From IMG/VR virus record IMGVR_UViG_3300033145_001156, positions 41,623-105,622 of that record: a stretch of 64,000 nucleotides of DNA; one strand, given 5' to 3'. The stretch is from a virus. Position numbers and translations under genes: made by a program. The notes beneath the pieces are model-generated. The model worked only from the letters and a program-made list of their open reading frames with translations, was not told the DNA's origin and did no database searches. Numbering within the stretch: position 1 is the first letter of the stretch; every line of letters starts with the position of its first letter. Shown here piece after piece: positions 7,240-14,691 of this stretch.

Positions 7240-7396
7240 CTGGCAAAAGTGTCCTGATTGCGGTAAGGTTTGCGCGAAGCTAAGAATATGGGGTAACATC
7301 TTAGTTGGGTATTGTCTGGGCTGTGACCTCAAGTGGTGGGGTATGTTGGGTACGGAGCACCTGATAGGCAGGAAAGGCGGGAAGAAAGATGACTGA
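7232..7396 (+). CDS. 54-aa zinc-ribbon protein
   Basis: MTNWQKCPDCGKVC followed by CLGCDLKWWG gives a compact CPxCG...CxGC ribbon, then a basic tail (GRKGGKKDD). Overlaps its neighbours at both ends. A degenerate palindrome copy (GTTTGCGCGAAG, 7268-7279) lies in the first knuckle. Function unknown. Confidence 0.55.
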   Translation: MTNWQKCPDCGKVCAKLRIWGNILVGYCLGCDLKWWGMLGTEHLIGRKGGKKDD

Positions 7397-7493
7397 CGCT
7401 GAAAAGATGCTTCTGAAGAAGCTACGCGTGCTCCTGGTGGAAATGATTCACTTGATTGACGCGCGGCTATCGATGGCAAGCGCCGGGGGGTAG
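7389..7493 (+). CDS. 34-aa amphipathic peptide
   Basis: Short ORF (MTDAEKMLLKKLRVLLVEM...) starting within the stop region of the zinc-ribbon gene, with AGGCGGGAAGAAAG upstream. One basic amphipathic helix. It lies directly before the lytic transglycosylase; a holin-like or regulatory role cannot be judged. Confidence 0.4.
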   Translation: MTDAEKMLLKKLRVLLVEMIHLIDARLSMASAGG

Positions 7494-7498
7494 CACAA

Positions 7499-7957
7499 AT
7501 GACTGATGCACAGATGCTCCAGACAATCACAACAATGCTGACAGGCCCACCTTCCAGCCTGGTGATAATCATGGCGATTGGGGCGGCGGCGCGGTTGCAT
7601 GGCCTAGACGGCTTGATGTACTACCGCCAGATATGGGCCGAATCCAGGTTCAATCCTGAAGCGGTCAACCCAAAGTCCGGCTGCCTTGGGCTGGGCCAGA
7701 TGAATCCGAAGTTCTGGCCGGAGGCGACGACCGACGTGAAGGGCAATCTGAAATTGTCGGCAGGGTACATGGAGAACTTGTTGGAGCAATATGGGGGCAA
7801 CTACGAAAAGGCACTGGCGGCATATAACTGGGGCCCTGCGAGAGTAGATTTTATGATTGACAAGTTCGCTGCTTATGGCGGCAGCTGGTATGCCGTCTTG
7901 CCCCAGGAGACGCAGAAGTACATCCGCTGGATCATGGAGGGGGATGGAGATGAGTGA
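7499..7957 (+). CDS. Lytic transglycosylase (SLT/GEWL fold), endolysin candidate
   Basis: Cleaves the MurNAc-GlcNAc bond of peptidoglycan. Seen: catalytic Glu48 in WAESRFNP, the GLGQMNP motif (about residues 64-70) and LAAYNWGPA (about 107-115), in the usual order for goose-lysozyme-type transglycosylases. 152 residues is close to a bare catalytic domain. A hydrophobic stretch at residues 20-32 could be a helix of the fold or a weak export signal. The gene lies among small accessory genes rather than with the tail, which favours lysis or cell-wall remodelling over a tail-tip lysin. Confidence 0.85.
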   Translation: MTDAQMLQTITTMLTGPPSSLVIIMAIGAAARLHGLDGLMYYRQIWAESRFNPEAVNPKSGCLGLGQMNPKFWPEATTDVKGNLKLSAGYMENLLEQYGGNYEKALAAYNWGPARVDFMIDKFAAYGGSWYAVLPQETQKYIRWIMEGDGDE

Positions 7958-8297
7958 ACTGATTGATATAGTCAGGTGTCACAGGTGCAACAACAGGGCT
8001 ATCGTGGCGGGACTCTGCGCTGGGTGCGCCAGCAAGGAGATCAAGCGGCTGCGCGAATCACTACGAGGGGCGCAAGATAACGTGACGCGCCAGATCGAGG
8101 CAGTCAAGGATGCGGAGAGGGAGATCAAGCGCTTGCGGAAGATTGAGGCGGCACTGTTATTGCCTTGGCAAGTGGATGTTGACCCCAGGAAGGCCGCGAT
8201 CACCTGGTATCGGAAAATGGCTCTTTATTCTGCCGGCGGCGACGCTCTGAGGGCGCAACGGTTCGCCATGGCCGATGCGCTGGAGGGGAAACCATGA
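7950..8297 (+). CDS. Zinc-knuckle plus coiled-coil protein, 115 aa
   Basis: ATG 7950 lies within the end of the transglycosylase. CHRCNNRAIVAGLCAGC near the N-terminus forms one zinc knuckle; residues about 30-68 are a heptad-patterned coiled coil (EIKRLRESL...REIKRLRKIE). Function unknown. Overlaps the next gene by 4 bp. Confidence 0.65.
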   Translation: MSELIDIVRCHRCNNRAIVAGLCAGCASKEIKRLRESLRGAQDNVTRQIEAVKDAEREIKRLRKIEAALLLPWQVDVDPRKAAITWYRKMALYSAGGDALRAQRFAMADALEGKP

Positions 8298-8527
8298 CAG
8301 ATGCACTTCAATTAGAGCTACTCAATGCGCGCATCAAAACACTGGAAGCCGAAAATGCGTTGCTAGGTGCTCAGCATGATGCCTATGAAGATTTCATATG
8401 GGCCGTATTAGGTATGTTCAGCGGAAAGAATATGGAGGCTTTCAAGGTATGGGTTGCTAATGTTCTCAAGTCTATTGATGCGTTGCCGAATAGCGATAAG
8501 ATTAGAGAGGCATTGGAGGCGAGATGA
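8294..8527 (+). CDS. Coiled-coil protein, 77 aa
   Basis: Starts ATGA over the previous stop. Residues 5-27 form a clear heptad repeat (LELLNARIKTLEAENALL), followed by aromatic and hydrophobic residues. Unknown; possibly a partner of the coiled-coil protein encoded just upstream. Confidence 0.55.
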   Translation: MTDALQLELLNARIKTLEAENALLGAQHDAYEDFIWAVLGMFSGKNMEAFKVWVANVLKSIDALPNSDKIREALEAR

Positions 8528-8616
8528 GCAAGGGCGGGTGGTTCGTGGCGGCATGCGCACTGGGGGTCTTGGGGTACGCACTCGTGTCGTGCGGGCTGTG
8601 GACGCTGGTGCGTTGA
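8524..8616 (+). CDS. 30-aa single-pass membrane peptide
   Basis: MSKGGWFVAACALGVLGYAL..., a hydrophobic core of about 20 residues with a Lys before it and an Arg at the end. Starts in ATGA overlap with the previous stop. Could be a small holin- or spanin-like accessory near the transglycosylase, but that is a guess from position. Confidence 0.45.
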   Translation: MSKGGWFVAACALGVLGYALVSCGLWTLVR

Positions 8617-8641
8617 CTAGAGCGCCGTTTTGTGGTAGAAT
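8613..8641 (+). promoter_or_regulatory. Sigma-70 promoter, TTGACT-17-TAGAAT
   Basis: -35 at 8613-8618, -10 at 8636-8641, 17-bp spacer. Predicted start near 8648, only about 8 nt before ATG 8656, so the message would begin within its own GGGAGGGAAGG Shine-Dalgarno, as for the promoters at 2989 and 26583. Confidence 0.55.
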
Positions 8642-8655
8642 TATGGGAGGGAAGG

Positions 8656-8889
8656 ATGAAGCATTTCGTTGATGGGGATCAGGTGGCGATCACGCTGGAC
8701 GACTTTGTGGACTTGCAGCAATCGCCCGCCGTGTTCATTCCCGTGGACAGCGACGACGGGAGGGCCGTGATCGCTGGCGGGGTGGCGCAGTTGTCTGTGG
8801 GGCGGTTGAGCGAGATATTCAACGAATTGAGGACTTTGCGCGAAGCGCAGGAAGGGGATGGAAATGGGCGGGCAGGTCTTGAAGGTTAG
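8656..8889 (+). CDS. Hypothetical protein, 77 aa
   Basis: Unknown. Strong Shine-Dalgarno. Reads as a compact beta-rich domain up to about residue 56; the rest (LREAQEGDGNGRAGLEG) is read across a palindrome copy and the start of the next gene, so the functional protein probably ended near the palindrome originally. Confidence 0.5.
   Translation: MKHFVDGDQVAITLDDFVDLQQSPAVFIPVDSDDGRAVIAGGVAQLSVGRLSEIFNELRTLREAQEGDGNGRAGLEG
8834..8845 (+). repeat. Palindrome variant CTTTGCGCGAAG (one mismatch)
   Basis: Preceded by GGA and followed by CGCAGGAAGGGG, which serves as Shine-Dalgarno for ATG 8858, 12 bp downstream. Translated in the tail of the preceding gene. Confidence 0.8.
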
Positions 8890-9343
8890 GCGGTACAAGG
8901 CGGGGTACGAGGTTCGGACGATACATCATCCAGAAGAAGATTGCGGCGTTCCCGGCGGGATGGAGATGAAGTCCGCCTTCACGCCGGAAGGGTACTACAT
9001 CGGCAATTCCAAGGATGCATACCGATTGATAGTCAAGCGGGGCATCAAGCCGGAACCCATGAAGCCGGATCGTCCGGAGGCTAACGGGGGTTGGGGGCGG
9101 ACGTGTTCCATCGGGTTCTGTGAGCGCGACCAGAAGTGGTTCGGCTGGTCACACAGGGCTATCTACGGGTTCGGAATTGGCGCTAAGGTAAAAGAGGGGG
9201 ACTGTGCTGCGAGTTCGGGATGGACTGACGAGTGGTTGGCAGAGTATCCTGAAGATGACCTTAGCTTACCAGTCGGATTTGTCGCTGAGTCATTAGCTGA
9301 TTGTAAACGAATGGCGATAGCGTTTGCGGAAAGTGTATCCTAG
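8858..9343 (+). CDS. Hypothetical protein, 161 aa
   Basis: Unknown. ATG 8858 (or 8864) follows the palindrome-linked GGAAGGGG. Contains several aromatic/Gly stretches (CERDQKWFGWSHRAIYGFG) that resemble a small globular domain of a recurring phage family, but I cannot name it. Stops two bases before another palindrome copy. Confidence 0.55.
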   Translation: MEMGGQVLKVRRYKAGYEVRTIHHPEEDCGVPGGMEMKSAFTPEGYYIGNSKDAYRLIVKRGIKPEPMKPDRPEANGGWGRTCSIGFCERDQKWFGWSHRAIYGFGIGAKVKEGDCAASSGWTDEWLAEYPEDDLSLPVGFVAESLADCKRMAIAFAESVS

Positions 9344-9345
9344 GA

Positions 9346-9357
9346 CTTTGCGCAAAG
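9346..9357 (+). repeat. CTTTGCGCAAAG palindrome, exact copy 3
   Basis: Two bases after the stop at 9343; the symmetry extends to 16 bp (GACTTTGCGCAAAGTC, 9344-9359). GGGGGAG follows, but the next start I can support is 42 bp downstream. Confidence 0.9.
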
Positions 9358-9399
9358 TCTGGGGGAGCGACGGTCGGGGTTCGCAGGCATGGGTTCGAC

Positions 9400-9651
9400 A
9401 TGGAGTGGGCGCACCACAGGCACGGGGTCCGGGTGGGTGATGAGAGGGTGTCGGAGTACGTCGAGGATGTGCTCAGGCAGGTGAAGAGGAGCGGCAACGG
9501 ATTCGTGGGGACGGGCGACTTGGCGGTGTACGGGTATCTGGCTGACGAGGCTGATCTGTATGTGCTCGTCATCCTTCACGGGGCGGAGAGCTACTGCCTG
9601 GAGATGACGGCAGAGGCGGTTCATGCGAGACTCGTGGATTCAATGCCCTGA
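9400..9651 (+). CDS. Hypothetical protein, 83 aa
   Basis: Unknown. ATG 9400 has no convincing Shine-Dalgarno; the frame is open upstream through the palindrome without a better start. Acidic, mixed alpha/beta pattern, overlaps the next gene by 29 bp. Confidence 0.45.
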   Translation: MEWAHHRHGVRVGDERVSEYVEDVLRQVKRSGNGFVGTGDLAVYGYLADEADLYVLVILHGAESYCLEMTAEAVHARLVDSMP

Positions 9652-9733
9652 TTGCAAGGGCCTTGGCAAGATTGACGGGAAGAAGTGTCCGCGCTGCGGG
9701 GGGAAGTTCTGCGTGAAGAAAGAGGAGGATTGA
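9623..9733 (+). CDS. 36-aa DnaJ-type zinc knuckle peptide
   Basis: CPDCKGLGKIDGKKCPRCGG is a complete CxxCxGxG...CxxCxG unit, as in the zinc domain of DnaJ, followed by KFCVKKEED. The stop is directly followed by the next ATG (TGAATG). Such mini-ribbons recur in phage accessory regions; role unknown. Confidence 0.6.
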   Translation: MRDSWIQCPDCKGLGKIDGKKCPRCGGKFCVKKEED

Positions 9734-10051
9734 ATGGAGACGTTCAAGTGCTACGTGTGCAAGGTGGAGGTCGAGGGAGGATACCACGTGTTCATGGAGG
9801 CCCGGAGCGCCAGGGAGAAGGACAGGTTCAGGGACGTGTGCGAGAAGTGCGTGCCGGGGGCGACCGAGTTCGACAGGTGTCTCAGTCCTGAAACGATAAA
9901 ACAGATGCATGGGGAGTATGCGTCTGGGATGGGTCCGAGGGAGATCGAGCTGAGGGAGATGTTCCGGGAGGCGATGAAGATACTCCCTGACAGGGTGAGG
10001 CACGGGATCTACGAGGCGTATTGGGAGAAGTGCGAGAGGGTGCTGGGATGA
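9734..10051 (+). CDS. Zinc-binding protein, 105 aa
   Basis: CYVCKVEVEGGYH and CEKCVPG (residues about 6-42) form a four-Cys zinc site; the rest is a charged helical tail. It directly follows the mini-ribbon, apparently co-translated. Function unknown. Confidence 0.6.
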   Translation: METFKCYVCKVEVEGGYHVFMEARSAREKDRFRDVCEKCVPGATEFDRCLSPETIKQMHGEYASGMGPREIELREMFREAMKILPDRVRHGIYEAYWEKCERVLG

Positions 10052-10074
10052 CCTTGCAGCAAAGGGAGTGAAGC

Positions 10075-10563
10075 ATGGCAACGTTGGGTGACCTCAGGCA
10101 GGACCCTAAAAATGCAAGAAAACATTCAGCGCGCGGTTTTGGGATGCTAGTCGATACTATCCAGGAAGTCGGCGCAGCACGTTCCGGTGTGTGCGATGAG
10201 GACGGTGTGATCCTTGCGGGAAACTTGACCTGGGAAGCTATGGCTGAGGCTGGGATCAATAAGGTGAAGATCGTGGACGCTGAGGGTGATGAATGGGTGG
10301 TCGTTCGGCGTAAAGGGCTGAGTAATAAACAGAAGGTCAAGCTGGCTGTGGGTGATAACCGGATCGGCGAATTGTCTGAGTGGGATGTGGATGTATTAGA
10401 GGGGCTGGACATTGACTTGGGCGATATGTGGTTCGACTCAGAGCTTGCAGAGATAGGACTAGTCGATCCGGCTGACGTGGTATTTCCAGAATATGATGAA
10501 TCTATAGCTGGCGAGGTAGAATACATTGAATGCCCCGAATGCGGACACAAATGGCCCAAGTAG
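10075..10563 (+). CDS. ParB-N/sulfiredoxin-like domain protein with C-terminal zinc knuckle
   Basis: The N-terminal half follows the ParB nuclease-like pattern found in many phages: P-x-NARKH near residue 11-17, then GMLVDTIQEVG and the GVILAGN...EAMAEAG motif. It ends in CPECGHKW. Such proteins are usually encoded directly before a DNA methyltransferase and may load it or act as an NTP-dependent DNA clamp; here the C5 methyltransferase starts inside its last codons. AT-rich codon use shared with that methyltransferase suggests they arrived as a unit. Confidence 0.75.
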   Translation: MATLGDLRQDPKNARKHSARGFGMLVDTIQEVGAARSGVCDEDGVILAGNLTWEAMAEAGINKVKIVDAEGDEWVVVRRKGLSNKQKVKLAVGDNRIGELSEWDVDVLEGLDIDLGDMWFDSELAEIGLVDPADVVFPEYDESIAGEVEYIECPECGHKWPK

Positions 10564-11573
10564 ATTACATGGCTATTCTGGAGGGGGCGTGGCAGCAGCA
10601 TCTTGAAGAACGTAAGCTGGATGCCCCGACGCTGATAAGCACTTTCGCAGGTTGCGGCGGTTCCTCCCTCGGCTACAGCATGGCAGGGTTTCGGGAACTC
10701 CTGGCAGTCGAATGGGATGACAATGCAGTCGCAACGTTCAAGTTGAACTTTCCAGACGTGCCGGTCTATCATGGTGACATTCACAAGCTGACAGTTGAAA
10801 AGTGCTTGGAAATGATCGGCCTGCAACCTGGGGAGATTGACCTTCTGGATGGTTCACCGCCTTGTCAGGGATTCAGTACGGCAGGCAAGCGCAAGATGGA
10901 GGACAAGCGCAATCAACTTTATATGGAGTTTATCCGATTGCTCAGGGGGTTAAGGCCGAAGGTGTTCGTGATGGAGAATGTGAGCGGCCTGGTCAAGGGC
11001 AAGATGAAGCTGGTGTTTGCTGACATCATGCAGGAGATGAAGGCAAGCGGTTATAGGGTCAGGTGCAAGTTGCTCAATGCGATGTACTTTCAGGTTCCGC
11101 AGAGTAGACAACGACTGATATGGATCGGGGTTAGGGATGATTTGGGAATTGAAGTGAGCTTTCCGAAGGCAGAGCATAGACCGATAACAGCGGGGCAAGC
11201 TATTGTCGGGGCTGATTCTATGCCTCTTGGGAGACCGACATTAGCAGTTCGTAATGTTAGCCGACAAATACGACCAGGTGAAGGGGCGGGCAAGTATACT
11301 AAACATGGTACGGCTTTTAGCGTGATCCGTCTCGATGAACGAAGACCAGCACCAACGTTGACAAAGTCATTAGCTGGGATGAGTGGAATTATGCAGCCGA
11401 CAGGGGATAGCTATCTATCAGCAGCACAGATCAAAAGACTAGCAAGCTACCCAGGTTCATTTCGATTGATGGGTGCTGCTACTAGAAAGTGGGCATGTAT
11501 TGGTAATTCCGTTCCGCCCCTCTTCATGCGGGCAATTGCAAAACATATCAGAACAGAGATATTGAAAGCATAA
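10551..11573 (+). CDS. C5-cytosine DNA methyltransferase
   Basis: Transfers a methyl group from SAM to cytosine C5 in DNA, probably shielding phage DNA from restriction. From ATG 10551: motif I TFAGCGGSSLG (31-41), motif IV GSPPCQGF with catalytic Cys105, motif VI ENV (142-144), motif VIII QSRQR, and motif X GNSVPP near the end, in canonical order. 340 residues is normal for a complete enzyme. Target sequence unknown. ATG 10530 and 10569 are alternative starts. No cognate restriction enzyme is encoded nearby, so it looks like an orphan. Confidence 0.92.
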   Translation: MAQVDYMAILEGAWQQHLEERKLDAPTLISTFAGCGGSSLGYSMAGFRELLAVEWDDNAVATFKLNFPDVPVYHGDIHKLTVEKCLEMIGLQPGEIDLLDGSPPCQGFSTAGKRKMEDKRNQLYMEFIRLLRGLRPKVFVMENVSGLVKGKMKLVFADIMQEMKASGYRVRCKLLNAMYFQVPQSRQRLIWIGVRDDLGIEVSFPKAEHRPITAGQAIVGADSMPLGRPTLAVRNVSRQIRPGEGAGKYTKHGTAFSVIRLDERRPAPTLTKSLAGMSGIMQPTGDSYLSAAQIKRLASYPGSFRLMGAATRKWACIGNSVPPLFMRAIAKHIRTEILKA

Positions 11574-11620
11574 CAGAAATAGGGTTAGGACCCAAGTTAT
11601 TGGAATCATGAGGCGCAACG

Positions 11621-11743
11621 ATGGGAGCGGTTAAGTTTATGTCAACAAATGAAACACAGGCGTGCGAGTGGTTTGCTGTACATGTCTCAGAAAGTGAGTA
11701 TGATTTGTTTGCCTTGGTAACTGTTTGCATAGTTGGTGCATAA
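11621..11743 (+). CDS. 40-aa peptide before terminase
   Basis: Small ORF (MGAVKFMSTNETQA...) whose stop overlaps the terminase small-subunit start as TAATG, supporting coupled translation. The C-terminal 15 residues are hydrophobic (YDLFALVTVCIVGA). Unknown. Confidence 0.45.
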   Translation: MGAVKFMSTNETQACEWFAVHVSESEYDLFALVTVCIVGA

Positions 11744-12300
11744 TGGGCAGACGCAGAGAACTGGCAGAACTAAGGCGGGACAGGCGAAGGATAGCTACTC
11801 TATATCTCAGAGGTAAACTTCAAACGGAAATCGCTGAAGAGCTAGGGATCAATCAGTCAACTGTAAGCCGTGATTTGAAAGCGCTTCAGAAGGAATGGCT
11901 GGAAGACACCAAGATTGACTTCGACAAGGCTAAAGCCAGAGAGATTGCCAAGATTGATAACCTCGAACGCATTTACCATGTTGCTTGGATACGCAGTTGT
12001 GAGGATGCTGAGACTATTCGTAAGAAGAAGGCAGAAGTTGCTGGGGTAGAGCGTAAAGAGATCGTCACTACTGCTAAGGGGCAGGTAGGTGATCCTCGTT
12101 TTTTGACGGGGGTACAGTGGTGTATTGAGCGGCGCTGTAAAGTGTTGGGCATTGATGCGCCAACGAAGATAGCACCGACAGATCCGACAGGGGAGAAGGA
12201 ATATACAGGGCTTACGGACGAAGAGCGAAATAGACGGATATGTGCGCTCCTTGGGATCAAGCCAGAGGGTGAAGCTAGATCGGATACTTCTGACGAGTGA
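11743..12300 (+). CDS. Terminase small subunit-like HTH protein
   Basis: Probable DNA-recognition subunit of the packaging motor. Residues about 10-52 form a helix-turn-helix (IATLYLRGKLQTEIAEELGI, then NQSTVSRDL), followed by a long charged helix and a C-terminal tail. This layout, and the position directly upstream of the large subunit with a 59-bp overlap, fit a small terminase. ATG 11743 is preferred because of the TAATG coupling. A transcription regulator is less likely. Confidence 0.75.
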   Translation: MGRRRELAELRRDRRRIATLYLRGKLQTEIAEELGINQSTVSRDLKALQKEWLEDTKIDFDKAKAREIAKIDNLERIYHVAWIRSCEDAETIRKKKAEVAGVERKEIVTTAKGQVGDPRFLTGVQWCIERRCKVLGIDAPTKIAPTDPTGEKEYTGLTDEERNRRICALLGIKPEGEARSDTSDE

Positions 12301-13795
12301 CGTTTTCAAGAAGGTATACCGTGATGACAGGGCGGCTTTCGTCTGGGACTGCATAGACTGGCAAGCTCCCATTCTGAAAGGCGAGACGATGGCGGCCTAC
12401 CAGGAGGAGATACTGTCTGAGCTGGACGTCAGGGAGAGAGTGTCTGTTCGGGGGCCCCACGGTCTCGGGAAAACTGCGCTGGCAGCTTGGAATGTTTTGC
12501 ATTTCGCGTTGACGAGGGATGGGGAGGATTGGAAGGTTCCCACGTTGGCGTCCGTCTGGCGGCAACTTGTTGAGTACCTTTGGCCTGAGGTACATAAATG
12601 GGCATCCATATTGAGATGGGACAAGATAGGGAGGAATCCTTTTGGTGATCAGTTGATGGTATTGCGGCTCCGGTTGTCTACGGGGGCCGCTTTTGCTGTT
12701 GCGGCAAAAGACCCTGGGTTGATCGAGGGAGCTCATGCAGAGCAAATGTTGTACGTTTTTGATGAGAGTAAGTCTATTGCCGACAGGATGTGGGATGCTG
12801 CTGAGGGTGCGTTCGCGTCTGGCGACGTCAAGTGGTTTGCCATTAGCACGCCTGGGGAGACGCAGGGCAGGTTCTGGCAGATACAGGCGCGCAAGAAGGG
12901 CTACCACGACTGGTGGGTGAGGCACGTCACACTGGAGGAGGCTCTTGCTGCTGGGCGGATGCGCCCCAAGTGGGTCGAGGAAAGGAAGCTACAATGGGGG
13001 GAGCAGTCTCCCATCTACCAGAACCGCGTGCTGGGGGAATTCGCGGACTCGCCCTCGGACGCCATCATACCGCTGACTTGGGTGGAGGCGGCCAACGAGC
13101 GCTGGCGGGAGTGGGACAAGGAGGGGGTGCTGACGGCGGTCGGGGTGGACGTCGGGGGCGGGCTGGCCACGGGGAACAAGAGCGTGATAGCTAAGGCGTA
13201 CGACAGGTTCAAGATCGCCGAGCTGGTGAAGATACCCATGGCGAGCGACCCGAAAGTAGCGACGATGGAACTCACCGGGAGGATAGTCGCGATGCTGCGG
13301 GGCACAGATGCGACAGCGGTGGTGGACTCGATAGGGATAGGGGCCGGGGTGCTGCACAGGCTGTGCGAGCTGGAGTACAAGGCCATCGACTTCGTGGCGG
13401 GCAGGAAGACGTCCCTGATGGACCAGGTGGATTCGTACGGGTTCAGGAACTGGAGGTCCGCCGCATGGTGGATAACCAGGGAGCTGCTGGAGCCGGACAG
13501 CGGGTACGACGTGTGCCTGCCGCCGGACGACGAGCTGACGGGCGACCTGACGACGCCGAAGTGGAAGCCGGTGAGCGCCGGGCTAATCCTCGTCGAGCCG
13601 AAGGACAAGGTGAAGGACAGGCTCCCGGAGGGGCGGTCGACGGACTGCGGGGATGCCGTGGTGCAGGTGCTGGTGGGGAAGACGCTGGAGAACGCCCGTC
13701 TGCTGGAGGAGGTCAGGAGGAAGAAGCCGAAGGTGAAGAGCGTGTGGGCACCGGGGTACAGGATAGGGAAGGGGTTGACGAGGGGGAGAGGATGA
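12242..13795 (+). CDS. Terminase large subunit
   Basis: Packaging ATPase and nuclease. Walker A GPHGLGKT (71-78 from GTG 12242), Walker B LYVFDESK (170-177, Asp174/Glu175), motif III-like ISTPGETQG (201-209), then an RNase H-like nuclease with Asp303 (VGVDVGGG), Asp362 (VVDSIGIGAG) and a late DCGDA. 517 residues is normal. The start is uncertain between GTG 12242 and GTG 12269. The first 700 bp use balanced codons; after about 12840 the strongly G-skewed usage begins, so the gene itself is a mosaic. Confidence 0.93.
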   Translation: MRSLGSSQRVKLDRILLTSDVFKKVYRDDRAAFVWDCIDWQAPILKGETMAAYQEEILSELDVRERVSVRGPHGLGKTALAAWNVLHFALTRDGEDWKVPTLASVWRQLVEYLWPEVHKWASILRWDKIGRNPFGDQLMVLRLRLSTGAAFAVAAKDPGLIEGAHAEQMLYVFDESKSIADRMWDAAEGAFASGDVKWFAISTPGETQGRFWQIQARKKGYHDWWVRHVTLEEALAAGRMRPKWVEERKLQWGEQSPIYQNRVLGEFADSPSDAIIPLTWVEAANERWREWDKEGVLTAVGVDVGGGLATGNKSVIAKAYDRFKIAELVKIPMASDPKVATMELTGRIVAMLRGTDATAVVDSIGIGAGVLHRLCELEYKAIDFVAGRKTSLMDQVDSYGFRNWRSAAWWITRELLEPDSGYDVCLPPDDELTGDLTTPKWKPVSAGLILVEPKDKVKDRLPEGRSTDCGDAVVQVLVGKTLENARLLEEVRRKKPKVKSVWAPGYRIGKGLTRGRG

Positions 13796-14103
13796 TGGAG
13801 CACAAGTGCGAGGCGAATGAGGGCGGTACTCACGTAGAGTTCTGGCCCAAAGATCAGAAATGGCATTTGAGTACTTGCGGAACTCTCTTATATTGTCCCT
13901 ACTGCGGCATCAAGCTGGAGAAGCCAGATGAGAAGATCGAGGTGAGCCGGAACGCGTTGAGAGAGGTTGTCGATCAGTTGTGGATAGTCCATGAAGAAGA
14001 TGCTTGGGGGGGGCATCGCACAGATGCTCCCGAGAGGGTCTTTGCTCAATGCCAACGGATCAACAAGATGCTGCGGGATGCAGAGCGCGAGGAGGGGGGA
14101 TGA
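13792..14103 (+). CDS. Zinc-ribbon protein, tandem paralog A
   Basis: ATGA overlap with the terminase stop (ATG 13792 or 13795). Starts MEHKC and carries CPYCGIKLEKPDEKIEVSR, followed by a helical tail. The next gene repeats the same N-terminus and core, so the two arose by duplication. Function unknown. Confidence 0.65.
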   Translation: MMEHKCEANEGGTHVEFWPKDQKWHLSTCGTLLYCPYCGIKLEKPDEKIEVSRNALREVVDQLWIVHEEDAWGGHRTDAPERVFAQCQRINKMLRDAEREEGG

Positions 14104-14405
14104 TGGAGCACGAGCACAGATGTACAAAGAGTGCGAGTGTCAGAATTCTATGGCGTACCGATCACTGGAGTATCGTAGATTCTACAGGCTGGCCGCGTTT
14201 CGGTATCACTCACTGCCCCTACTGCGGCGTGAAGCTGGAGCCGCCGGACGTCAAGATTGAGGTGAGCCGGAAGGCACTACTAAACTGGGCTAGTCGTTTA
14301 GACCTTGCTAATAGCGAATTACTAGGGGGCTGGCTGAGAACAGAAGTTAGTACTTTCATTGGGGCAATTGCAATTTGTATCAGGACGGCAGCACTCAATG
14401 ACTGA
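14100..14405 (+). CDS. Zinc-ribbon protein, tandem paralog B
   Basis: Same plan as the gene before: MMEHEHRC..., then CPYCGVKLEPPDVKIEVSR, but the C-terminal helix has diverged. Starts in the same GGGGGGATGATGGAGCAC context as copy A. Confidence 0.65.
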   Translation: MMEHEHRCTKSASVRILWRTDHWSIVDSTGWPRFGITHCPYCGVKLEPPDVKIEVSRKALLNWASRLDLANSELLGGWLRTEVSTFIGAIAICIRTAALND

Positions 14406-14420
14406 GCGCGAGGAGGGGGG

Positions 14421-14663
14421 ATGATGTGGACTGACGTGTACGACAAGTGGGGTACTGGGGAGCATGAGGACGTTCCGTGCAAGTTTGCGGGGCAGACGAT
14501 AATGTTGAGCAGGGAGAAATGCGAAGCCGGGCTGGGTGACTTGGTGAAGGAGTACGTTCGCATCCTGCGCACCCCGTGGTGGCGGAGGACGTTCGGCTGG
14601 GGGTTCGCGGAGAAGTTTCTGCGGAAGCGCCTGAACGTCTCCATCCTTGAATGGCATAAGTAG
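14421..14663 (+). CDS. Hypothetical protein, 80 aa
   Basis: Unknown. Shares the GCGAGGAGGGGGGATGATG start context with the two zinc-ribbon genes before it. Basic, Trp/Arg-rich C-terminal half (RTPWWRRTFGWGFAEKF), possibly membrane- or nucleic-acid-associated. Confidence 0.55.
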   Translation: MMWTDVYDKWGTGEHEDVPCKFAGQTIMLSREKCEAGLGDLVKEYVRILRTPWWRRTFGWGFAEKFLRKRLNVSILEWHK

Positions 14664-14665
14664 GA

Positions 14666-14677
14666 TTTTGCGTAAAG
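14666..14677 (+). repeat. Palindrome variant TTTTGCGTAAAG (two mismatches)
   Basis: Follows the stop at 14663 and is followed by TTCAGGAGGAAGCG and ATG 14692, 14 bp downstream, the same layout as the exact copies. Both arms changed together (C to T and G to T partner positions), but symmetry is only partly kept. Confidence 0.6.
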
Positions 14678-14691
14678 TTCAGGAGGAAGCG

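Noticed and set aside
7268-7279. Palindrome copy GTTTGCGCGAAG in the 54-aa zinc protein
   Set aside because: Two mismatches and no ribosome site or start linked to it; explained by a Cys-Ala-Lys coding run.
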